Source: Rhodococcus sp. PAMC28707
Lineage (GTDB): Bacteria; Actinomycetota; Actinomycetes; Mycobacteriales; Mycobacteriaceae
Direction: 5' to 3'
Length of the DNA stretch: 64,000 nucleotides
Assembly: GCF_004795915.1 (NCBI RefSeq)
Contig: NZ_CP039253.1
Span: 1,302,001-1,366,000, forward strand
Numbering within the stretch: position 1 is the stretch's first letter; each line of letters opens with the position of its first letter. Under the pieces are notes generated by a model, which did no database searches, had not been told where the DNA came from, and saw nothing but the letters and a program-made list of their open reading frames with translations. Below are positions 37,383 through 46,300 of the stretch, piece by piece. Position numbers and translations under genes: made by a program.

Positions 37383-39653
37383 ATGACCGATACTGCAGTG
37401 CCTCCAGACCTCGCAGCGTGGCTTTCTTCACGGACCGATAACGAGCTCGTCAGCATCCTCACGCTGCGACCCGACCTCACCGTGCCACCACCGACGACCA
37501 TCGGCGTACTCGCCGGACGGGCCGAACAGCGTGCCTCGATCCTGCGCTGCGCTGACGCACTCGACACGTTGGCGCTGACGATTCTGGAGATCCTTGCGCT
37601 CGAGGGCGCCCACGAAATGCCGGTCGACCGCGAGCGACTCGATGCTGCTGTCGGCAAGCGAGCCACGACCAAGGCCGTCGACAAAGCCCTCGGATTTCTG
37701 CGAGAACGAGCACTCATCTGGGGAACGGGCTCGATTCGGATGCCGCCGGCGGCGCGGGATGCGGTCCCGTGGCGAATCGGGCGACTACTCGACCCGACCG
37801 ACGACCTCACCCCCGAGCGAATCACCGACGCGCTCGCTCGAATTGGGGAAGGTGAACGCACCCTGCTCATGACACTGGCTCGTTCATCACCGACTGGACG
37901 TACCAGGGATGCTGCACCGGGCACGTCCGAGGATCGTCCGGTGCAGAAGCTACTGCGCGCCGGGCTGCTGATCTGGCTCGACGAACAGACTGTAGAACTC
38001 CCTCAGCAGGTTGGCCAGGCCCTACGCGGCGAGCCGATTTTCGATCCGACGTCGCTGACGCCGCCGAAGCGCGCCAGCATCAAATACCCCCTCACCGACG
38101 TCAATGCTGCCGCAGCGGGTGAGGCCCTGGAACTGATTCGGCATTGTGCCCTCATCATCGAAGCACTGTCGATCACGCCCGCCCCCGCGCTCAAAGCCGG
38201 TGGCCTGGGCGTACGTGAAGTCAAGCGCATCACCAAGGCAACCGGGCTCGACGAACACCGCGTCAGCCTGCTTTTGGAAGTGCTGGCAGCTGCATCGCTC
38301 ATCACCAGCGGAACCCCCGATCCGCTGCCACCCAACGATTCGGGCGAGGACTACTGGGGTCCGACCCCAGCCGTCGAACCGTGGACCACCGCGACTCCGG
38401 CATCCCGATGGCATACCCTCGCCGCGGCATGGCTGGATGTACAACGTGCGCCCTGGCTGATCGGGATGCGTGACCCCAACGACAAACCGGTTGCCGCGTT
38501 GTCCGAAGAAGTGCGCTCCCCTGCTGCTCCTCGCGACCGTCGAACGATTCTCGAGTTCCTTGCCGAACTGGGCCCGGGCAATGCCATCGCCGAAGGCGAG
38601 GTCTCGCGCGGCCTCGCCTGGCGTCGACCACGTGCAATGTCGCGATACGCGCTTCGGCCGGTATCGAAGATGATCGGCGAGGCGACGGCTATGGGCATCG
38701 TCGCCCGCGGAGCGCTGTCGACGCCGGGTAAGGCGCTCCTGCACGGCGGCGACGCCGAGGCCGCAATGCGTGCTGCGCTGCCCGAACCGATCGATTACGT
38801 CCTGATTCAGGCCGACCTCACGCTCGTCGCGCCCGGTCCCCTCGAGCCCGATCTCGAGCATAGGATCGAACTCGTCGCCGATGTCGAATCCGCGGGTGCT
38901 GCGACGGTCTATCGGATCACCGAGAACTCCCTTCGCCGGGCGCTCGACGTCGGAATGAGTGCGGCCGAGCTGCACGCATTGTTCGCCGCGCACTCCCGTA
39001 CGCCGGTCCCCCAGGGATTGACCTACCTGATCGACGACGTCGCCCGCCGTCACGGCCGACTACGCGCGGGGGTCGCTGCGTCGTTCGTGCGATGTGAAGA
39101 TCCGGCCCTGCTTGCCGAGGTACTGACCTCTGCTGCTGCCGAACAGCTCGCGCTACGCGCGCTCGCACCGACGGTCGCGATCTCCCAGGCGCCGCTCAAC
39201 GAAGTCATGAGGGCGCTCGACGCGGCAGGTTTTGCACCTGCAGGTGAGGACGCCAACGGCATCATTCTCGATCTGCGCTCGCGCGGCGCCCGGATTCCGC
39301 TACACCGAGTTCGCTCTGCTTTCAGGGCGCCTGCCATCGCCACCGACGAGCAGCTCACCCGTCTCGTCTCGGAACTACGCGCCGGCGATCGTGCATCTCG
39401 TGCGGGTGGGCGCCCAGTCCTTGCCGATGGGACGCGCGCCACCGGATCGGCGACGATGGCGTTGCTCCACACCGCGCTGAAAGCTCGGCGAAGTGTCTCG
39501 ATCGGGTATGTCGACGCGCAGGGGGTCGCATCGCAACGCATCGTCGATCCTGTCAATGTCGGCGGCGGCCAGCTCGACGCATATGTGTCGGCAACCGGTG
39601 AGGTCCGCCGGTTCACCTTGCACCGCATCACCTCGGTCGCACTGATCGACTAG
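37383..39653 (+). CDS. Helicase-associated domain protein (XPB partner)
   Basis: A 756-residue soluble protein without Walker motifs. It matches the actinobacterial helicase-associated family encoded beside bacterial XPB. Repeated winged-helix-like stretches (for example VREVKRITKATGLDEHRVSLLLEVL and EFLAELGPGNAIAEGEVSRGL) suggest DNA binding, and a C-terminal WYL-like segment (SVSIGYVDAQGVASQRIVDPVNV) is notable, since WYL domains sense nucleic acid or nucleotides. It precedes xpb by about 100 bp on the same strand, so it is probably a functional partner. The precise role is unknown. Confidence 0.82.
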   Translation: MTDTAVPPDLAAWLSSRTDNELVSILTLRPDLTVPPPTTIGVLAGRAEQRASILRCADALDTLALTILEILALEGAHEMPVDRERLDAAVGKRATTKAVDKALGFLRERALIWGTGSIRMPPAARDAVPWRIGRLLDPTDDLTPERITDALARIGEGERTLLMTLARSSPTGRTRDAAPGTSEDRPVQKLLRAGLLIWLDEQTVELPQQVGQALRGEPIFDPTSLTPPKRASIKYPLTDVNAAAAGEALELIRHCALIIEALSITPAPALKAGGLGVREVKRITKATGLDEHRVSLLLEVLAAASLITSGTPDPLPPNDSGEDYWGPTPAVEPWTTATPASRWHTLAAAWLDVQRAPWLIGMRDPNDKPVAALSEEVRSPAAPRDRRTILEFLAELGPGNAIAEGEVSRGLAWRRPRAMSRYALRPVSKMIGEATAMGIVARGALSTPGKALLHGGDAEAAMRAALPEPIDYVLIQADLTLVAPGPLEPDLEHRIELVADVESAGAATVYRITENSLRRALDVGMSAAELHALFAAHSRTPVPQGLTYLIDDVARRHGRLRAGVAASFVRCEDPALLAEVLTSAAAEQLALRALAPTVAISQAPLNEVMRALDAAGFAPAGEDANGIILDLRSRGARIPLHRVRSAFRAPAIATDEQLTRLVSELRAGDRASRAGGRPVLADGTRATGSATMALLHTALKARRSVSIGYVDAQGVASQRIVDPVNVGGGQLDAYVSATGEVRRFTLHRITSVALID

Positions 39654-39756
39654 GCGCCGAGCGCCGAGCATCACATGGCGCCGAGGGCGCTGTATCAGGA
39701 CAATGGAGAAGTTGCGCACTTTCTTCCATGCAACGCGAAGTTCTCTAGGAGGAACT

Positions 39757-41412
39757 GTGACCGACGGCCCCCTGATCGTCCAGTCCGACAAAACCCTGTT
39801 GCTCGAGGTCGATCACGAGCTCGCAGGTGCCGCTCGCGCCGCCATTGCTCCGTTCGCCGAACTCGAACGTGCTCCCGAACATATTCACACGTATCGGATC
39901 ACTCCGCTTGCTCTGTGGAACGCGCGAGCCGCGGGCCATGATGCCGAACAGGTCGTCGACGCGCTCGTCAACTTCTCGCGTTACGCCGTTCCGCAGCCTT
40001 TGCTCGTCGACATCGTCGACACGATGGCGCGTTACGGCCGGTTGCAGTTGGTGAAGAGTCCGGTCCACGGGCTTTCACTGATCAGCCTGGATCGCGCTGT
40101 GTTGACCGAGGTCATGCGGCACAAGAAGATCGCTCCGATGCTCGGTGCAATGGTCGACGAGGACACCGTTCTCGTCCATCCGAGCGAGCGTGGCCACCTC
40201 AAACAGCTGCTGCTGAAGATCGGCTGGCCCGCGGAGGACTTGGCCGGTTATGTCGACGGCGAGGCGCATCCCATAGAACTCGACACCGAGGGCGGTAAGT
40301 GGACGCTGCGCGATTATCAGGCGATGGCCGCTGATTCGTTCTGGGCCGGTGGCTCCGGCGTCGTAGTACTTCCGTGTGGTGCGGGTAAGACGATGGTGGG
40401 CGCAGCCGCGATGGCCAAAGCCAAGGCGACGACGCTCATTCTCGTCACCAATACCGTCGCCGGCCGTCAGTGGAAGCGTGAGCTGATCGCTCGTACTTCG
40501 CTCACCGAGGAAGAGATCGGTGAGTACTCCGGCGAGCGCAAGGAGATTCGCCCTGTGACGATCGCCACCTACCAGGTGATCACGCGTCGCACCAAGGGTG
40601 AGTACAAACACCTCGAACTGTTCGATTCCCGTGACTGGGGTTTGGTGATCTACGACGAGGTCCACCTGCTACCCGCGCCGGTGTTCCGGATGACGGCAGA
40701 TCTGCAATCACGTCGCCGCCTCGGGTTGACCGCAACGCTGGTGCGCGAGGACGGCCGCGAGGGCGACGTCTTCTCGCTCATCGGGCCGAAGAGGTACGAC
40801 GCTCCGTGGAAGGACATCGAGGCACAGGGGTGGATCGCACCCGCCGAGTGCATCGAGGTCCGGGTGACGCTGACCGACGCCGAGCGCATGGCGTATGCGG
40901 TTGCCGAGCCCGAGGAACGGTACAAACTCTGTTCGACGGCCCACACCAAGGTGGCGGTCGTGAAGTCGATCCTCGCCAAGCACGAAGGTGCGCCGACCCT
41001 GGTGATCGGCGCCTACCTGGATCAGTTGAACGAGCTCGGCGAGGCACTGAACGCGCCGGTGATTCAAGGTTCGACGAAGAACAAGGAACGCGAGGTGCTG
41101 TTCGATGCCTTCCGAAAGGGCGAGATCCCGACCCTCGTGGTGAGCAAGGTCGCGAACTTCTCCATCGATCTACCGGAAGCCTCTGTGGCAGTTCAGGTTT
41201 CCGGAACTTTCGGCTCACGTCAGGAGGAAGCACAGCGACTCGGACGTCTGCTGCGTCCGAAGCACGATGGCGGTCAGGCGCACTTCTACTCCGTCGTTTC
41301 ACGGGATACGCTCGACGCCGAATATGCAGCACACCGGCAACGATTCCTGGCCGAGCAGGGTTATGCGTACCGAATCACCGACGCGGACGACTTGCTCGGT
41401 CCTGCCATCTGA
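39757..41412 (+). CDS. xpb: DNA repair helicase XPB (bacterial Ercc3)
   Basis: A 551-residue superfamily 2 helicase. Motifs: Walker A PCGAGKT (about 207-213), DEVH box in VIYDEVHLL, motif III LTATLVREDG, the RED motif in the last, and motif VI QEEAQRLGRLLRP. An N-terminal damage-recognition-like domain (1-180) is also present. It opens DNA 3'-5' in repair or transcription. The GTG start has AGGAGG four bases upstream, which decides against the longer frame from 39703. It follows the helicase-associated partner and is not followed by a nuclease gene such as bax1. Confidence 0.93.
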   Translation: MTDGPLIVQSDKTLLLEVDHELAGAARAAIAPFAELERAPEHIHTYRITPLALWNARAAGHDAEQVVDALVNFSRYAVPQPLLVDIVDTMARYGRLQLVKSPVHGLSLISLDRAVLTEVMRHKKIAPMLGAMVDEDTVLVHPSERGHLKQLLLKIGWPAEDLAGYVDGEAHPIELDTEGGKWTLRDYQAMAADSFWAGGSGVVVLPCGAGKTMVGAAAMAKAKATTLILVTNTVAGRQWKRELIARTSLTEEEIGEYSGERKEIRPVTIATYQVITRRTKGEYKHLELFDSRDWGLVIYDEVHLLPAPVFRMTADLQSRRRLGLTATLVREDGREGDVFSLIGPKRYDAPWKDIEAQGWIAPAECIEVRVTLTDAERMAYAVAEPEERYKLCSTAHTKVAVVKSILAKHEGAPTLVIGAYLDQLNELGEALNAPVIQGSTKNKEREVLFDAFRKGEIPTLVVSKVANFSIDLPEASVAVQVSGTFGSRQEEAQRLGRLLRPKHDGGQAHFYSVVSRDTLDAEYAAHRQRFLAEQGYAYRITDADDLLGPAI

Positions 41413-41434
41413 CATTCGTGCTACTAATGAGCAT

Positions 41435-42103
41435 GTGCGCCGTTTCCAGTTCCCTGTCGATGTAGCCCATGCCGCGTCGGTGAACGAGACGATGGCAGAT
41501 GTTCGCAGGCTCAGAGTGTCTGCGATCGTCACGTCCGTCGTGTTGATTGCCGTCGCGGCATGGTTCTTCTGGATGGCTCATCCGTGGTCGTACATCCTGG
41601 GTGCGGTGTTTCTCATCGCTGCAGCGACCTCGCTGTGGGTCACGGTATGGGCACCTCGCAAGGTGGGCGCAGTCGAGGACCTCTACGCGAAGGGGCAGCT
41701 GATTCCGGCTGTCATCGCCGAGACCCGTCCGCGGGGGGTCACCATTCTCGCTCTGCTGGACATCGCGAAGCCCGACGCCCAGGCACGGCACTATGTGCTC
41801 GTGACCAGGAGTATTCGCGCCCTACCCGGCCATGAACTGGTCGAAGGGGAACTGGTTCCGTCGATCGCGGTGCTTGCCGACCGGACCACGAACACCACCG
41901 GTGACACCTGGCAGATGGTCTCCCCCATGCCCATTGCCTGGGGAACCACCGACGCGTCCGTCATCGAGCGAGCCACAGCGGAGATCACCGAACCCGAATG
42001 GTCCCTGCTCCTTGCGAACATCGGCCTGTCCGAGAAGGTGCGTGCGGCCGACAATCAGCAGCTGTTGGTCGATCCACACGACCTGCCCGAGGACCTTCGG
42101 TAA
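41435..42103 (+). CDS. DUF3239-like two-helix membrane protein
   Basis: About 222 residues: a cytoplasmic N-terminus (RRFQFPVDVAHA), two transmembrane helices (about 29-46 and 49-68) and a C-terminal soluble domain of about 150 residues that could be beta-rich (AVIAETRPRGVTILALLDIAKP). It looks like the DUF3239 family of Corynebacteriales, but I am only moderately sure. The GTG at 41435 gives the RRF start; a GTG at about 41480 is the other option. It lies 22 bp after xpb. Function unknown. Confidence 0.6.
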   Translation: MRRFQFPVDVAHAASVNETMADVRRLRVSAIVTSVVLIAVAAWFFWMAHPWSYILGAVFLIAAATSLWVTVWAPRKVGAVEDLYAKGQLIPAVIAETRPRGVTILALLDIAKPDAQARHYVLVTRSIRALPGHELVEGELVPSIAVLADRTTNTTGDTWQMVSPMPIAWGTTDASVIERATAEITEPEWSLLLANIGLSEKVRAADNQQLLVDPHDLPEDLR

Positions 42104-42111
42104 GTTCGGGC

Positions 42112-42872
42112 TCAGGCGAGTGCCGGGATAACTTCGCGCTCGAACAGTTCGATCCCGGAGCGATCGGAGGCAGCTTCGGGGAAATAGAAGATACCGTACG
42201 ACAGCCCATTCGACTTCAGCGCCGTCAGGTTCTCGATTATCTGTGCGGGGGGTTCCGACGGCGGGTGCGTTGCGGAAATTTTCGAGAGCGGCTGCAGCTT
42301 TTTCTGCGCCGACATACTGTCCGAGCCGATCTTCGAGTTGCGTCAACCGATCCGCCACCTCCTTCTCGGTGAAACCGATAGCGCCTCTAGGTTGCTGTCG
42401 AAGTTCGTGTCACCGATCCGGTGGTCCAGGCCTGCCGAAGAATCTGAACGCTCTCGTCGAGACGGCCCAAACGCTCGCGAGGTGGCGGGAATCCGTAACC
42501 GTATGCGCGCCAATCCTGCTCGTACCAACCGGCACCGATCCCCATCTCGACGCGACCGCCCGAGATGGGGATCGACGGTGGCGGCGACCTTGGCCAGGTA
42601 GGCAGGTTGCGATAGGCCATCGCAGTGCACATCTGGCCGTGCCGGATACGTGAGGTCGACGCAGCGATCGCGGACATGAGAGTCCATGGCTCGTGCGTGG
42701 CTTCCTCGGTGGGTTCGGAGACAGTGTGGAAGTGGTCGTACACCCACAATGATTCCCATGATCCGGCGTCGGCTGCCGTAGCCAGATCTCGCATGACTCC
42801 CCACTGTGCGGAGGGTTCGATGCCGACCAGATCCAGTCGTCAGCCTCGAGGGATGAACAGTCCGAATCTCAT
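42112..42872 (-). pseudogene. Decayed LLM-class F420-dependent oxidoreductase gene
   Basis: Fragments in all three frames line up with LLM-class F420-dependent oxidoreductases. MRFGLFIPRG opens the gene, then codon 11 (42840-42842) is TGA where the family has Trp. Translation continues in frame through WESLWVYDHFHTV and GQMCTAMAYRN, shifts by -1 near 42605 and back by +1 near 42575, then reads EMGIGAGWYEQDWRAYGYGF. After TTGS a large internal segment is lost, resuming at TNFDSNLEA and VADRLTQLED; a further +1 shift leads to AQIIENLTALKSNGLSYGIF and FEREVIPAL. The product cannot be made; an intact copy elsewhere is possible. Confidence 0.85.
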
Positions 42873-42961
42873 GCAATCGACACTACCGTCGACGGGTAGG
42901 GGGGTTCTTACCTCCTGGACGAGGCGCGCGTACCGAATGCGACACCAGCTACGCTGCATGA

Positions 42962-44134
42962 ATGCCCGCGGAGCACCGAAGTCGAACTGTCGAGCGTCTA
43001 CGCCCCTTCGCGTCGACGATCTTCGCGGAGATGACAGCACTCGCCGTGGCGAGCGACGCGGTCAATCTGGGTCAAGGATTTCCCGACACCGACGGGCCGG
43101 CGTCAATGCTCGCGGCCGCGCAGGACGCTATAGCCGGCGGCCTGAATCAATATGCGCCAGGGTCGGGTATGCCGGTCCTTCGCGAGGCTATCGCCGCCGA
43201 TCGCTCTCGCCGCTACGGCATCGACTACGACCCGTCCTGCGAGGTTCTCGTCACCGTCGGTGCCACCGAAGGTATTGCCGCGTCGATCCTCGGGCTCGTC
43301 GAGCCCGGTGAAGAGGTCTTGCTGATCGAGCCCTTCTACGACTCGTATGCTGCCGCGATCGCGTTGGCCGGCGCCCGTCGGTCCTCGGTCCCTCTCGTCG
43401 CCGATGGAACCGGTTTCGCCGTGGACCTCGATGCGCTCGAACGTGCGATCGGGGTGAACACCAGACTTCTCGTGGTCAATTCCCCGCACAATCCGACGGG
43501 GATGGTGTCGACTCGTGACGAGCTCGTCCGTATCGCCGAGATCGCTTGCGAGCACGACTTGCTCGTCCTGACCGACGAGGTCTACGAACGCCTGGTCTTC
43601 GAGGATTCCGAGCATGTACCCATTGCATCGTTACCCGGCATGTTCGAGCGAACCGTCACCGTCTCCAGTGCCGCAAAGACCTTCAACGCAACCGGTTGGA
43701 AGACCGGCTGGGCACTGGGCCCAGCCGAACTCATCGATGCCGTGCGCTCGGCCAAGCAGTTTTTGACGTTCGTCGGAGGAACCCCGTTCCAGCCTGCAGT
43801 AGCGCACGCGCTCACCCATGAAGGCGCCTGGGTGGACCAACTCCGAGATTCACTGCACGCAAAACGGAACGTACTCTCCACCGCGCTGACCAAAGCTGGT
43901 CTGGAGGTGAAGTCCAGTAGCGGAACATATTTCGTCTGTGCCGACGTGGCACCGCTCGGTGAGACCGACGCCCTGAAATTCTGTCGCACACTGCCCGCCA
44001 GAATCGGCGTGGCGGCCGTCCCCGTCACTGCGTTCGTCGATCATGCCGAGCCGTGGAAGACTTTGGTGCGCTTCGCCTTCTGCAAAAAAGACGACGTGCT
44101 GGCCGAAGCGTCGGACAGACTGCTGAGACTCTGA
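42962..44134 (+). CDS. dapC: PLP aminotransferase, N-succinyl-DAP aminotransferase (DapC)-like
   Basis: A 390-residue class I/II aminotransferase. The PLP lysine is in VSSAAKTFNATGWKTGW, with NSPHNPTG and TDEVYERL upstream and the C-terminal Arg in VRFAFCKK. It resembles mycobacterial DapC, which makes N-succinyl-L,L-DAP for lysine and peptidoglycan synthesis; the same region of M. tuberculosis places dapC near ercc3, supporting this. Kynurenine/glutamine transaminases are close relatives, so the substrate is probable rather than proven. ATG start at 42962, divergent from the pseudogene. Confidence 0.85.
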   Translation: MPAEHRSRTVERLRPFASTIFAEMTALAVASDAVNLGQGFPDTDGPASMLAAAQDAIAGGLNQYAPGSGMPVLREAIAADRSRRYGIDYDPSCEVLVTVGATEGIAASILGLVEPGEEVLLIEPFYDSYAAAIALAGARRSSVPLVADGTGFAVDLDALERAIGVNTRLLVVNSPHNPTGMVSTRDELVRIAEIACEHDLLVLTDEVYERLVFEDSEHVPIASLPGMFERTVTVSSAAKTFNATGWKTGWALGPAELIDAVRSAKQFLTFVGGTPFQPAVAHALTHEGAWVDQLRDSLHAKRNVLSTALTKAGLEVKSSSGTYFVCADVAPLGETDALKFCRTLPARIGVAAVPVTAFVDHAEPWKTLVRFAFCKKDDVLAEASDRLLRL

Positions 44135-44142
44135 CAACCACC

Positions 44143-45159
44143 ATGACCGCCAGAACCATCCCCGTCGCTTTCGTCGTCAATGCCACTGCTCTCGCGGCGA
44201 GCAGCGGCGTCGATCTGTCGTATCCACTGTCGATCGCGGGAATCGGGCCGGAAACGTTGAAGGATCCGCGAGCACGACTCACCGCCGAACAGGTCACACT
44301 GTTCACTCAGTCCGCATGGCAGATCACCGGTGACGAGCTGTTCGGATTAGCCTCGACGCCCATGCGACGCGGCAGTTTTCGCGTCATCTGCCAGACCCTC
44401 ATACACAGTCCCGACCTCGCGTCGGCGTTGAACCGGATGACGGAAACCACGCGAGTACTCTCGGGACTTCCGCCCATGACGATCACTCGCGGTGAGAGCA
44501 CAACGCGATTGACGATGCCGCCGGTGGACAACACTCATCTGCCGGAGCAGGCCAGGGAGCGGGCCGGCCAATTACTGACCGACTTTCGAATGTTGCTGGT
44601 ACATCGCTTCGCCGCGTGGCTTATCGGTGGTCGGGTGAAGCTGCACTCGGTCGAACTGCCCTACGACATGCCAGACGCAGAAACCGCCAAGCTGTACGAC
44701 CGAATGTTCGGCACCCGAGTGGCATTCGGCGCATCGGTAGCAGTCCTCGAGTTCGACAATGCCGCGATGCGAGCGCCGATCGTGCAAACCGAGGCGAGCC
44801 TGACCGACTATTTGCGCGAGTCACCGAACTTGTTGTTCACTGCACGCGACTACGACAGCACCGCATCATCCCAAGTGCGGCGAGCACTCGAACTGGGGCT
44901 TCAGGGCCGCAGTCCATGTACCGACGAGATTGCCGCCAAGCTGACGGTCAGCACCGCGCACCTTCGCCGACTGTTGCGGCAGGAGGGCACGTCGGTGAAC
45001 CAAATTCGCGAGGAAGTACTACGCGACGCCGCCATCTCGGGGTTGAGTCGCGGAGATTCCGTCGACGATCTTTCTCATCAGCTCGGATTCTCGGAGCCGT
45101 CGGCCTTCCGACGGGCGTTCAAGCGGTGGACCGGACAGACGCCGGGCGCGTATCGGTGA
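44143..45159 (+). CDS. AraC-family transcriptional regulator
   Basis: A 338-residue regulator of the OruR/ArgR-like type: an N-terminal arabinose-binding-domain-like region of about 190 residues (PVAFVVNATALAASSGVDL) and a C-terminal AraC DNA-binding domain with two helix-turn-helices (IAAKLTVSTAHLRRLLRQEGTSV and VDDLSHQLGFSEPSAFRRAFKRWTGQTPGAYR). Effector and targets are unknown; starting eight bases after the aminotransferase stop, it is probably co-transcribed with that gene and could regulate it. ATG start at 44143. Confidence 0.88.
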   Translation: MTARTIPVAFVVNATALAASSGVDLSYPLSIAGIGPETLKDPRARLTAEQVTLFTQSAWQITGDELFGLASTPMRRGSFRVICQTLIHSPDLASALNRMTETTRVLSGLPPMTITRGESTTRLTMPPVDNTHLPEQARERAGQLLTDFRMLLVHRFAAWLIGGRVKLHSVELPYDMPDAETAKLYDRMFGTRVAFGASVAVLEFDNAAMRAPIVQTEASLTDYLRESPNLLFTARDYDSTASSQVRRALELGLQGRSPCTDEIAAKLTVSTAHLRRLLRQEGTSVNQIREEVLRDAAISGLSRGDSVDDLSHQLGFSEPSAFRRAFKRWTGQTPGAYR

Positions 45160-45166
45160 AGCACCG

Positions 45167-45592
45167 CTAGGAGAGGCAGAACTCGTTGCCCTCCGGGTCG
45201 GTCATCGTGATCCACGTGCTCGGGCCGAGCTGACTGCGAAAGGCAATCGATGCCCCGGCCTCGACGAGGCTTCGCGCCACAGCCTCGCGGTCTTCTCCGA
45301 CCCTCATGTCGAAATGCAGCCGGTTCTTCACCGTTTTCGACTCCGGTACCCACTGAAAGAGCACGCGCGGCGCCGAGGGTCGGTCGGGATCGACGATTGC
45401 GGCGCCGATCTTCCAGACGAGCCGACCGTGAAAGAGGAGTGTGTCGTCCTCGCTCGAGTGACCGGCGTCCACCATTTCCCTGATGAACTTCTCGTCCTGT
45501 TCCTCCACCTGCCACCCGAGGGTCGCAGCCCACCATGCGGCCTGCTCATGAGGGTTGCCGCTGTCTATCGTGACTTGAATTTCGTATCCCAT
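45167..45592 (-). CDS. VOC-family (glyoxalase/dioxygenase fold) protein
   Basis: A 141-residue single-domain vicinal-oxygen-chelate protein. The two beta-alpha-beta modules are visible: QVTIDSGNPHEQAAWWAATLGWQV at the start and the ending WITMTDPEGNEFCLS, typical of metal-binding or resistance members. There is an LHFDMRV segment in the middle that could hold a metal ligand. Function unknown; glyoxalase or a small-molecule binder are both possible. ATG at 45592 is chosen; the longer frame to 46054 runs through the alkB gene. Converges with the AraC gene, divergent from alkB. Confidence 0.82.
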   Translation of the reverse strand: MGYEIQVTIDSGNPHEQAAWWAATLGWQVEEQDEKFIREMVDAGHSSEDDTLLFHGRLVWKIGAAIVDPDRPSAPRVLFQWVPESKTVKNRLHFDMRVGEDREAVARSLVEAGASIAFRSQLGPSTWITMTDPEGNEFCLS

Positions 45593-45639
45593 GCGCACAC
45601 GATAGGACACTGTTGCGACAATATTTTTGCGATCGATTA

Positions 45640-45669
45640 TTGGAACATACGTTCGAGTGACGCTATGAT
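45640..45669 (+). promoter_or_regulatory. alkB promoter with overlapping LexA (SOS) box
   Basis: -35 TTGGAA at 45640-45645 and -10 TATGAT at 45664-45669 are 18 bp apart. Between them, at 45641-45656, TGGAACATACGTTCGA matches the actinobacterial SOS box TCGAAC-N4-GTTCGA with one mismatch (G for C). A LexA dimer here would block RNA polymerase. The ATG of alkB lies seven bases after the -10, so transcripts are probably leaderless. Confidence 0.75.
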
Positions 45670-45676
45670 TTCGGTC

Positions 45677-46300
45677 ATGAGCGTGGATCTGCAGGGGTCG
45701 CTGTTCACCGACGGCGACGAGGACTTCGGTCCACTCGGGTCCTCGGTTACCCGGCGCACGCTCACAAATGGCGCATGGGTCGATGTCCGCCCCGGATGGG
45801 CGAGCACCACGGACTTGTTCGATCGACTCGTCACCGACGTCGACTGGCGTGCCGAGCGACGCCAGATGTACGACCGCGTGGTCGAGGTGCCGCGTTTGGC
45901 GCGCTTCTACTCCGAGTACGAAAGCTGGCCCGAGGCACGGTTGCTCGAGGCCAAGTCGGCACTCGATGCGCACTATCGGGCCGAGTTGGGCGAGCCCTTC
46001 GCCACCGCCGGACTGTGCTACTACCGGGATGGATCCGATAGCGTCGCCTGGCACGGAGACAACCTCGGCCGCAGCGCCACCGAGGACACGATGGTTGCCA
46101 TCGTGTCACTCGGTGCCACCCGACAACTGATGCTGCGGCCGCGTGGCGGCGGCGCATCGTTGAAGTTCACGCTCGGCCACGGCGATCTGATCGTCATGGG
46201 CGGTTCGTGCCAACGAACATGGGAGCACGCCGTGCCCAAAAGCAATCGTGCCACCGGCCCTCGCGTCAGCGTGCAGTTCCGCCCGCGCGGCGTTCGGTGA
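45677..46300 (+). CDS. alkB: AlkB-type 2-oxoglutarate/Fe(II) DNA dealkylase
   Basis: A 207-residue AlkB-family dioxygenase. The iron ligands are in VAWHGDNLG (His-x-Asp) and the later RTWEHAVPK (His); 2-oxoglutarate Arg residues are in the closing RVSVQFRPRG. It oxidatively removes methyl groups from 1-methyladenine and 3-methylcytosine. Start: the ATG at 45677 (seven bases after the promoter -10 TATGAT) is favoured over the ATG at 45665 that overlaps the -10. The LexA box supports induction by DNA damage. It converges with the DAHP synthase gene, overlapping slightly at 46266-46300. Confidence 0.9.
   Translation: MSVDLQGSLFTDGDEDFGPLGSSVTRRTLTNGAWVDVRPGWASTTDLFDRLVTDVDWRAERRQMYDRVVEVPRLARFYSEYESWPEARLLEAKSALDAHYRAELGEPFATAGLCYYRDGSDSVAWHGDNLGRSATEDTMVAIVSLGATRQLMLRPRGGGASLKFTLGHGDLIVMGGSCQRTWEHAVPKSNRATGPRVSVQFRPRGVR

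Noticed and set aside
42343..42876. 177-codon minus frame at the oxidoreductase locus
   Set aside because: Only short patches match the family; it is one of three frames of a decayed gene and not a separate protein.
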